Positions 57,501 to 64,000 of a DNA stretch of 64,000 nt are shown in pieces. The notes under the pieces are model-generated. The model saw nothing but the letters and a program-made list of their open reading frames with translations, made no database searches and had not been told where the DNA came from. This stretch comes from Ophiodon elongatus (taxonomy: Eukaryota; Chordata; Actinopteri; Perciformes; Hexagrammidae): NCBI GenBank assembly GCA_016806645.1, contig JACSYO010001810.1, positions 4,265,001 through 4,329,000 of the forward strand, in the 5' to 3' direction. The position numbers were made by a program, and so were the translations under genes. Position 1 is the first letter of the stretch, and every line of letters starts with the position of its first letter.

Positions 57501-60500
57501 GAGCTCGTCAGCATCTTTAAAGCCAACAACATCGACGGAGCAGAGCTCAGCCAGCTGAACAAGGAAACAGCAGCAGAGCTGGGAATTGGTTAGGACGGAA
57601 TATAAAACACAATCACGCACATTAGTGTACAGTATACACACACACACACACTCACACTCACAGGGACCCTGGGACTCTGTGTTTTTTTTGGGGATTTACT
57701 GTTTGATCCTAAAACATGACAAGCTTCAATTGGATAGCATGACATAAGCCGCTTCTTTTTTATTTATTTTTTTTATTGATGCTCTGATTTATTTTTTTCC
57801 CCCTCACAACTCTTCCCCAAACAGTGATCTGATTTAGGGACGTGGAGCTGCAACGTTTCTATCTGCTTATACAATCACAAATCACGCTGCGAGGACAGTA
57901 CCCCACGGGATGACCTTTACGTCACAAACAATGATAATCCCTCTGAAAATAAGATTAGTCCCTCCAGGGTCGTCCAAGGTCTCGGTGTGGAAAGTCACTG
58001 TACAAACTGCAGCCAGGAGGCAACGGTGGACACCAACGTTAGAGCAGCATAGTACAGTAGCTAACAATGTACACACACGAGCATCATTGTTTTCACTTAT
58101 TTTATTTGGTTTCCTACAGGGTTAGGCTTTTTACACCTCAGTTTTTATACACATTAAACAAATGAAATATATGTTAATGCATACGTTTTGTTTCCTTCAG
58201 ACAACGCTAGGCTAGCTGCCTGTTTCCTAAGCAAACTGACTGCTGGCTTCAGCTTCAGTCCCCATATGTTTATCTGTTAGTTAGCTGGATAACAGACTGC
58301 AATTAAAGTTGGGAGAAAGTTAGGCCATTGGTCAAGGAACATGTGGTGAGTTTTTGGAGCTAATAGCTCCATCAAGCACTTTATTTTTAAACTCTGGCAC
58401 CAGATGCCCAAAATTGTGTAGGTTTATGGGTAAAACAAATTTGTGCAGGCCCCCCGTGCATTAGATTCTCACCTGTGCCACCGTTATGCACATGACTATT
58501 TATTGCACCTGTATTATCATTAATTCAACCATTATTGAATATTTCAGGAACCATATCATAATCATCAACCAATCTATGATCTAGTTTAAACACTTTAAAC
58601 AGAGTATACAAAGTGTTCTACAATAAAAGAATAAAACACAGTGAAAATAATATTATTGGTAATAACTCATTAATAAATGCACCTTCGATTGACATCTTAT
58701 GAATCCAGACTGCAAAAATCATAAACTATTAGTGAAATATGACTAATGTTTTGATCTCTCACCTTATTTTCCACATTACATGATCACACACAGTCCTCTG
58801 TAGAAAGCTGTATGCACACCTGGTCAAAAATATGCTGAAAGTGCACACATCCTCACTGCAAATTAAGACCTAATTATTTTTCCGTTAAAATAACAAACTT
58901 TGATGATTGTTAATCTTGTATTTTGTCTCCTTGGTATGTGTGCTTTCTAGTTAGTATTTCAGCACAGTTAGTTTTGGCTGAGCAAATCTTGAATTCTTAA
59001 TTCCACACACAGTTTTGAGGACAGTTGACACAATGCATGAATGCCATAATGCCCAGAAAAGCCGTCTTTAGTCTGATTACGGGTGCCGACTGTAATCATG
59101 TAACTGGCTGCATCACAGTCCTACCCTTAATCACAGTAATAACGCCCTTCGGCTATTGTTGTTTGCTTTAATTGGACAGCAGCCGACTCCCCTTTCATGC
59201 TGCTTAGTAATGCTCTATGGTCGTGCTCTATTCTATGGACTGAGCAGCTCTTCTCCATGTGTTTAGTATTGAGGACAGCTCTCATCATTACCACAGAATA
59301 AGGACAGGGGAAACAGCAAATTGCCACATTTTCTGTCCTTTTTGGGCTGTGCAACCAACAGCTATCATTTTCCATGCATGCTGTTTGTTCAAAATGAGTA
59401 TGCGTGCTTAGACACACACTTACACACACACACAGAGAAAATTAGATTCAAGCTCACTTTACTTAATGAAATATTCATGAATCTTTGAGGAAGAGGGGGC
59501 GGGGGGAGGGGGTGGGGGGTTGCTCTCGGATATAATTCAGTGTATCTCTGTGGAGACAGCCTTATTCTGCAGTTTTATTGTAGCGTCTCATCAAATTATC
59601 AATCTAAATGTAAAGTGGACTGTATAGTACTAATGGCTCCAGTCCTTATGAAATATGTGGGAACTTATGGAAATCTTAACCCTTATAGAGCTGTTAAGTG
59701 CCATTTTTCTATCCAAGAGTAATTTATTGGATGAATAGAGGGACGTAATAGGTTCAACGTGTTTCGTTGGGAGAAGACGTTTTGATTGAGCAACATCACT
59801 TTTTCCGTAGGATTCAAAGTATTTCTGATTGTGACAGCAAGCTTCCACTGCTTCCTGTTTTACTTTAAAGTTTAATGCAGGAAATTCAAGGCACCGAGTT
59901 CATCGCATGAGGTAGCCACAGTCTTTGTCATGTGTACTTGAATGCTTCAGAACATAGTGACTCTACATCTTGACATATTGGGGGAAGAGATTGAGTACAA
60001 CACGTTCAAAAAACAACTTTTAAATTCAAACTACTAGACATACTTAAACTCTTTATTCCTAAACAAAATAACACAATCTATCCAGAAGTCTCTTACATGT
60101 GTTAAAAGTACAAATTGGCATCAGATGCAACTTTAAGCCATACTGTAGTTTTATCATGTCTTCCAAAAATCATCCCTTTTGTTTTGGCATTCTTGACATA
60201 ATTTCCAAACCTAGAACCACGTTTTTTTTTAAGCATCCTCAGCACATGTGAATCAATGACGAACCTCAATACAGCCCAGAAACTCTAGCGACCATTGAGG
60301 AGAATTTAGGGTTTTCAGTAACATGGGGGAGATTACATTCTGCATTGGTGGATATTTTATGGGTTGATTGCAGCAGTTTTTAAACTCAGATTATGCAATA
60401 TTAAAAAAAAGTGAATGAATTGTTACAAAACTGGGTTGCTTTTCTTACCTCATGAAAAGTTAAAATGTTAACTGAATAGATAAAATAATAAAAATAATTA

Positions 60501-61845
60501 TAAATAACTGAAAAAAATGTTGACACTTAAAATGTTTGTGTTCATCCCCCCAAAAAAGAATATCTGACAGAAAAATTTCAACTGCTAATTTTGTACCCTT
60601 GAGGAAGATAGAATGTTTTAAAAAACTGAATTTGATATTTTTAAGCAACTTCTCACTACATTTTTTGCAGTTTGAAACTACACCTTTCAACATTGCAAGT
60701 ATCATAGAAATAGAATGAAATATAGACGGGAAATGGATGAAATAGTGTGATAGGAGGGATTCTCTAGTCACGAGATACATTAACAGAATATCTCTTGGCT
60801 CAATAGAATTGTTAAACTGTGATCTGAAAGAATGTTGTTTGTGTATAAAAACAATATATTTGGGACAACATCTCTACAGGATTTTAAAAAGTTGGTCAGA
60901 ATTAGTTTCTACAGCAGCTGCTCTCATTCACTGTATCTCTGCCTGCCACTATGGACACGGACACATCACTAATCATGAGAGGCTGTAAAAGTCTAGCAGG
61001 TGGTGAAATTTGCAGTTGACAAACTCAAAGGATGCCGTCGGTGGGCAGAGACATGCAGCTGTGTGCAGAGTAACTTTTTCCTCTTTTGGTCCTTTTTTAT
61101 TTCGAGTAGAATAATGAGATGTTAACTTTTAAACTACAACCCACACAAACTCCTCAGGGGAGACACCTTGCATGAGTTGTGAGGCAATCATCAAGCAGTA
61201 AACATGTCTGGCTCTGTGTGTCTGGGCACAGATTGATTCCAGCTTTGGTTTTATCTCAGAGGCCAGAGAGAGGACAAAGTCAGTCTGTCGAGTGCCTATC
61301 ACCGATTCTGTTCAACAGAGAAAACACTGATGCATCTTAGTGGAGTAACATTAACGTTAAATAGATAAATGAATGGATGCGAATAATCTTTGCATCACTG
61401 AGTTTTAAGTGTTACGAGAAATTGCACTGCGTGTGATCTAATTTACCGGTTGTACTGAATGGTGTGTTGGTGTCTCAGAGTCTGTGGGCCTCCGCGGTCG
61501 CCTCCTCAGGGAAATCGAGGCCTTGAAAGCTGAGCAGAGTGGTTCCGACGCCCCGGATGAGTTGCTGTGTCCAATCACCAGAGAGCTGATGAAGGATCCA
61601 GTCATTGCTGCAGGTTAGACAACAAATGCAGAAAAAACCTGCCCAAAGGCTCAGTGTGTGTGTAAGGCGTCACAATGTGTGTCCACTCCACAGATGGGTA
61701 TTCCTATGAGCGAGACTCCATTGAGAGCTGGATCAGGGGCAAAAACAAAACCAGCCCCATGACGAACCTGCTCCTCCAGACCACGCTCCTGACCCCCAAT
61801 AGGTCTCTGAAGATGGCAATAACACGATGGAAGTCGAGCCAGTAG
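48174..61845 (+). CDS. wdsub1: WD repeat, SAM and U-box domain-containing protein 1, complete coding span (11 coding exons)
   Basis: WDSUB1 is a predicted RING-like (U-box) E3 ubiquitin ligase with a WD40 substrate-binding propeller and a SAM protein-interaction domain; its substrates are not known to me. Joining the 11 exons below in matching phase gives 1446 nt, or 481 residues plus stop, against 476 in human. WD repeats span about residues 1-315, SAM about 338-400 and the U-box about 410-481. The ATG at 48174 lies in a strong context (A at -3, G at +4) and gives MVSILCALRHHADEVSCCAF, aligning with human MVKLIHTLADHGDDVNCCAF. One WD-position Trp is replaced by Arg in exon 3. It lies between baz2b and tanc1, as in mammals. 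Confidence 0.96.
48572..49636 (+). other. wdsub1: wdsub1 intron between exons 1 and 2
   Basis: About 1.07 kb; the CpG-rich block ends near its start. Nothing else recognised. Confidence 0.6.
49637..49824 (+). CDS. wdsub1: wdsub1 coding exon 2, WD repeat 4 (residues 133-196)
   Basis: Acceptor TATTACAG, donor GTTG|GTGAGT, phase 2 to phase 1. It encodes SPCGQMFVTGCTRGDLKLWD, then KDAHDLGVTCCSFAP, matching human SEKAHDLGITCCDF. Confidence 0.95.
49843..49995. repeat. Possible interspersed repeat fragment in a wdsub1 intron
   Basis: Starts AAAGGGTCAGTTCACCCAAA, a sequence I know as the end of a common fish repeat. The far end is not clear. Confidence 0.45.
50666..50752 (+). CDS. wdsub1: wdsub1 coding exon 3, WD repeat 5 (residues 196-225)
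   Basis: Acceptor TTCTGCAG, donor GCAG|GTAGGC, phase 1 at both ends. It encodes FRLASCGQDSQLKIRIVSQR. Human has KIWIVS; here the Trp of the WD position is Arg216 (CGG, one transition from TGG). Confidence 0.93.
50753..52389 (+). other. wdsub1: wdsub1 intron between exons 3 and 4
   Basis: 1.6 kb without coding sequence. It contains GT repeats from 52040 and the alternating GT/GC and G-run tract at 52165-52225. Confidence 0.6.
52165..52225. repeat. Alternating GT/GC tract plus G-quadruplex motif
   Basis: About 40 bases of purine-pyrimidine alternation (ACGTGCGTGCGTGTGCGTG and so on) followed by five GGG runs at 52207-52225 separated by single bases. Confidence 0.85.
52390..52483 (+). CDS. wdsub1: wdsub1 coding exon 4, WD repeat 6 start (residues 225-256)
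   Basis: Acceptor CCCCTCAG, donor TCGGG|GTAACG, phase 1 to phase 2. It encodes LHTLTSQSAPVLSCAFSSDG, then ELLVSG, aligning with human STLSGHCAPVLACAFSHDG. Confidence 0.94.
52969..53002 (+). CDS. wdsub1: wdsub1 coding exon 5, 34-bp exon (residues 256-267)
   Basis: Acceptor TTCAACAG, donor TGCA|GTAAGT, phase 2 to phase 0. It encodes GSVDKSVAIYDA, the end of WD repeat 6 (human GSVDKSVIVYDT). Confidence 0.93.
53156..53196 (+). CDS. wdsub1: wdsub1 coding exon 6, 41-bp exon (residues 268-281)
   Basis: Acceptor TGTTTACAG, donor GACAG|GTAAAT, phase 0 to phase 2. It encodes NLGTLLHTLKQHDR, matching human ENILHTLTQHTR. Confidence 0.93.
53570..53676 (+). CDS. wdsub1: wdsub1 coding exon 7, WD repeat 7 (residues 281-317)
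   Basis: Acceptor CCCTGCAG, donor ACTG|GTAAAT, phase 2 to phase 1. It encodes RYVTAVALSPTMPWIATGSM, then DRTVNVWRI, the last blade. Confidence 0.95.
54175..54208. repeat. (TTTC)n microsatellite just before wdsub1 exon 8
   Basis: TCTTTCTTTCTTTC repeats ending about 35 bases before the NAGNAG acceptor, so it may act as part of the polypyrimidine tract. Confidence 0.85.
54243..54275 (+). CDS. wdsub1: wdsub1 coding exon 8, 33-bp linker exon (residues 317-328)
   Basis: The acceptor is a NAGNAG (TAGCAG), so the exon may also start at 54246 and lose one residue. Donor CAAG|GTAAAT, phase 1 at both ends. It encodes AATESRQTACQ in the linker before SAM. Small and weakly conserved, but the phases require such an exon or none, so it is less certain than its neighbours. 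Confidence 0.75.
55385..55830. repeat. Degenerate AT-rich minisatellite
   Basis: Many imperfect copies of a unit like ACATACTATACTATGACTTT with variable spacing. Copies have diverged, so unit length is not fixed (about 25-40 bp). Confidence 0.75.
56110..56305 (+). mobile_element. 3' end of a non-LTR retrotransposon (LINE), truncated
   Basis: GCGAACGCCTCGGAATCCCC, then AGGAGAAGCCGGAAAACG, CTGCTGCCACCATGACCCGG and CCCAGGATAAACGACAGAAA, ending in GATAGATGATGATGA. This succession, with its short GATG-type tail, is the 3' terminus of a LINE common in fish; the family (Rex or L2-like) is uncertain. Only the end is present. Confidence 0.75.
57412..57588 (+). CDS. wdsub1: wdsub1 coding exon 9, SAM domain (residues 328-387)
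   Basis: Acceptor GTTTTGCAG, donor ATTG|GTTAGG, phase 1 at both ends. It encodes DWSEEDVQTWLCEEGLQELV, then FKANNIDGAELSQLN and AELGI, a typical SAM core (W-S-x-E-D-V-x-x-W-L). Confidence 0.96.
57589..61478 (+). other. wdsub1: wdsub1 intron between exons 9 and 10
   Basis: 3.9 kb, the largest wdsub1 intron. It contains short CA repeats near 57640 and the G-run motif at 59495. No coding exon seen. Confidence 0.6.
59495..59519 (+). other. Strong G-quadruplex motif
   Basis: Four G runs of 5, 6, 5 and 6 with single-base loops (C, A, T) at 59495-59519 in an AT-rich intron. Confidence 0.85.
61479..61613 (+). CDS. wdsub1: wdsub1 coding exon 10, end of SAM and start of U-box (residues 387-432)
   Basis: Acceptor GTGTCTCAG, donor GCAG|GTTAGA, phase 1 at both ends. 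It encodes GLRGRLLREIEAL, then DELLCPITRELMKDPVIAA, the start of the U-box. Confidence 0.96.
61694..61845 (+). CDS. wdsub1: wdsub1 coding exon 11, U-box C-terminal half and stop (residues 432-481)
   Basis: Acceptor CTCCACAG, phase 1 entry, stop TAG at 61843-61845. It encodes DGYSYERDSIESWI, then SPMTNLLL and LTPNRSLKMAITRW, the U-box surface that contacts E2 enzymes. Confidence 0.96.
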
Positions 61846-62160
61846 ACAGCAGCTCATTTTAGCCAACTAACCAGGTGCTTTATCATTATACTGGAGCTGC
61901 TCACCTAAGAAGATGTGCTCCTATTATCATTGAGTAATTACTAATAATGAAAAAAAATTCTAGGTGCAACTCTGTACAAATCTGACAAAATAATCACAAT
62001 CCAAAGTCTCAGATAAGTTAACAGATATTGATGTAGTAAAGAGTCCTGTTTAGCAAAATATCTGCATACCTGATAATTGTAAGGCATTATTATACTGCAT
62101 ATTAGATGATACCATCACTTGAATTCAGGAATAATAAAGAAAAGCCTTAATCTAATCAGT
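61846..62160 (+). other. wdsub1: wdsub1 3' UTR (inferred)
   Basis: Non-coding AT-rich sequence ending just after the first AATAAA at 62133-62138. Another AATAAA occurs near 62512 and could serve a longer form. Confidence 0.6.
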
Positions 62161-62545
62161 ACACTGTAGTTACTGCAGGTCTGACGTGAGCATCAAGCGG
62201 TAGCTAATGTTATTAAACATGACAGATATTGCTGCGTCACTTTGTTGACCATGACCCTTCTCTACTGTTGCACTACATTTGAGCATTTTACACAGTTTAT
62301 CCTAAATGGAAATACAAAAAGCAAACACTGAAATTAAATGAAATTCGTGTGCCATTGTCCTGTAACTCCCAACAGTGGCCACAGAGGCAAATCTTAGTCT
62401 CGCTTTATTGATCCTTTTTGGAAGCAACCAAACAGCTGTATAATGTTTACACTCCTCTTTAGGCTCATGATAATTATTAAGTCCTCTTAACTTGGGCAGA
62501 CTTGTTTTAGAATAAAAGTCAGCAGACCTGTTTGTTTTTTCCTCA
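62161..62545. other. Short gap between the converging wdsub1 and tanc1 genes
   Basis: About 400 bp without ORFs. It includes a short stretch near 62398-62425 (CTTTATTGATCC) that resembles the 3' tail found in many fish retroposons. Otherwise I see nothing. Confidence 0.4.
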
Positions 62546-63687
62546 GTGGGTCTTTATTTCTCTCTCCCATGGTGGCTATGGCAGTAATGTTCTATTACAG
62601 TATGTGATCACAGCTAATAAAGCTCACAATACTGAAAACATGGCAACAATTGCATTTAACGTACATATTAAAATAGAGCTGATGGCACCGCCCCCAAAAC
62701 CGTTTGTTTTTATAGATTTGTTTTTACTCTGTAATAGAAACTGCAATTGTAGCATACACTTAAACTCAACGTTATTGAGAATCATTAAATGTCTTATTAG
62801 CTGTGCAAAAATAACTATATAAAATATATTGCTTTTACAATTAACGAAGCCATTGGCGCTGTAAATAAATTAAACTAGACAGCAACAACAAGCTGATACA
62901 GAAAGGATTTCAATTCAATGTTAATGGTGATTTATATAATGTACAAACACATTTAACAAATGTTTTTTTAGAACCTTTAACACCTTTTAAACAACATTGT
63001 GCATAAAACTCAAAATACACAAGTCTCAATTTGTCAATACACTTAACATAGATCTTCACAGAAAAGAAGGAAAAAATACATATTTATATAATATACACAA
63101 GAGGATCTATAACATCCTTCGTAAAACACAGGAATGCCCGTCCTTTTAGACTTTCTTACACCTTCACTGAGGACTTTCTCTTCCTTATTTCTCTTCTCTC
63201 AGCACCATGGACGTAATGAACACAGTTCAAACCCCATTTCACTCACCCTAAACTCTTCTGTAATAACATTATGCTGTAACTGAATATGTTGTTTAAGCAC
63301 TTGCGCGGCCTAAGTGTGTATAAAGTGCTCACTGTCACGTTGCGTTGATGAGGACTGTACACTACATGTCCAAATACTTCCTTCAGTGCAATGTCTCCAG
63401 CTTGGCTGAATGACGGCCGACATGTTGTCATGTAACAGAAGCTGACAGCCACAAGCGACAGGTCGGGAGGAGAAAAAATCTGGAGCATTCAGTACGCTGC
63501 CTGCAGTCTGTATTCACACAGGAAAAACAAACCGTTTGCAAACTGTACTTCATACGAGGCTTAAAAGAGAGACTATTGTGTTCGGGGTTGGTTTAAAAAC
63601 AAAATAAAAAAATTAAACAACTCTTCACTTGAGATTTTTGCTTGTTTGTGTGCGCTGTGGACTGTATGAAAGATAAAACAAACATCT
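62546..63687 (-). other. tanc1: tanc1 3' UTR (inferred)
   Basis: Lies downstream of the tanc1 stop on the - strand. A poly(A) signal (AATAAA on the - strand, TTTATT at 62553-62558) gives a plausible 3' end. AT-rich, no ORFs of note. Confidence 0.5.
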
Positions 63688-64000
63688 CTACACATTCGAC
63701 TCTATAAACGATCGCTTTGGTTTCATTGAAGCTCCGTGGATGGCAGGATTTTCTCGGGCGAGGCCAGGCTGCTTGGGTTTACTGTCCATGAACGAGTGCG
63801 GCATCGCCAGTGCTGGCTTGGACTCTTTGTAACAGTTGGCGGCTTGGCAGAACTTCTCTGTGAATTCCTTGGCGTGCATGCCGTTTTGTAAGCTACTCAT
63901 TGCCATAGCACCCTGAGGTGGTGGAGGTTTGTGCTGCTCCTGGTAAGTGCTCACTGTTTTGGCGTAAGGCAGCTCACAGTCGACCGGCAGCAGGCCCATT
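63688..64000 (-). CDS. tanc1: TANC1 C-terminal coding part (5' end outside the window)
   Basis: TANC1 is a large ankyrin/TPR scaffold of the postsynaptic density that binds PSD-95 family PDZ domains through its C-terminal tail (family knowledge). The - strand frame runs off the window edge and ends, at a TAG in 63688-63690, with KPKRSFIESNV. The last four residues, ESNV, are the PDZ-ligand tail typical of TANC proteins. The upstream residues (DCELPYAKTVSTYQEQ, Pro-rich) fit the disordered C terminus. At least 103 residues are visible; the ankyrin and TPR parts lie outside. It converges on wdsub1, as in mammals. Assignment to tanc1 rather than tanc2 rests mainly on the neighbours; teleosts may carry tanc1a or tanc1b. 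Confidence 0.9.
   Translation of the reverse strand, partial: MGLLPVDCELPYAKTVSTYQEQHKPPPPQGAMAMSSLQNGMHAKEFTEKFCQAANCYKESKPALAMPHSFMDSKPKQPGLARENPAIHGASMKPKRSFIESNV

Overview
This is a nuclear segment from a teleost fish, probably a spiny-rayed (acanthomorph) species. The genes are split by GT-AG introns into exons of 27 to 650 bp. Non-coding DNA is AT-rich, with long (GT)n, (CA)n and (TA)n microsatellites, a hAT-like MITE, LINE 3' tails and other repeats typical of ray-finned fish. No prokaryotic, viral, CRISPR, tRNA or rRNA feature was seen.

Layout. Positions 1-24667 contain no recognisable protein-coding exon. I read them as the 5' side of baz2b (long introns plus possibly upstream DNA), with one candidate 44-bp non-coding exon at 7873-7916. 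Positions 24670-46169 hold a complete baz2b coding region on the + strand: 37 coding exons that join in frame into 2207 residues, with MBD/TAM, basic coiled-coil, DDT, PHD and bromodomain parts in the order known for BAZ2B. Its 3' UTR probably runs to about 47300. Positions 48174-61845 hold a complete wdsub1 on the + strand: 11 coding exons, 481 residues, WD repeats then SAM then U-box. Its 3' UTR ends near 62150. Positions 62550-64000 carry the 3' UTR and the last coding part of tanc1 on the - strand, ending in the PDZ-ligand tail ESNV. From memory, BAZ2B-WDSUB1-TANC1 is the order on human 2q24, so this is conserved vertebrate synteny, with wdsub1 and tanc1 converging.

The genes do not form a shared pathway as far as is known. 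BAZ2B is a nuclear chromatin reader and ISWI-type remodeller subunit, WDSUB1 is a predicted U-box E3 ligase, and TANC1 is a postsynaptic scaffold.

I did not find a new multi-gene system. The items most worth checking are: loss of both AT-hook-like GRP cores in the baz2b exon at 34485-34695; a GC-AG intron at 28753; tandem splice sites at 37386/37392 (baz2b) and 54241-54245 (wdsub1); a Trp-to-Arg change at a WD position in wdsub1; a (CA)n tract starting inside a 5' splice site; a perfect 16-bp-arm hairpin at 22925; a Z-DNA-prone tract beside a G-quadruplex motif at 52165-52225 and a stronger G-quadruplex at 59495; and a nested transposon structure at 4249-5996.
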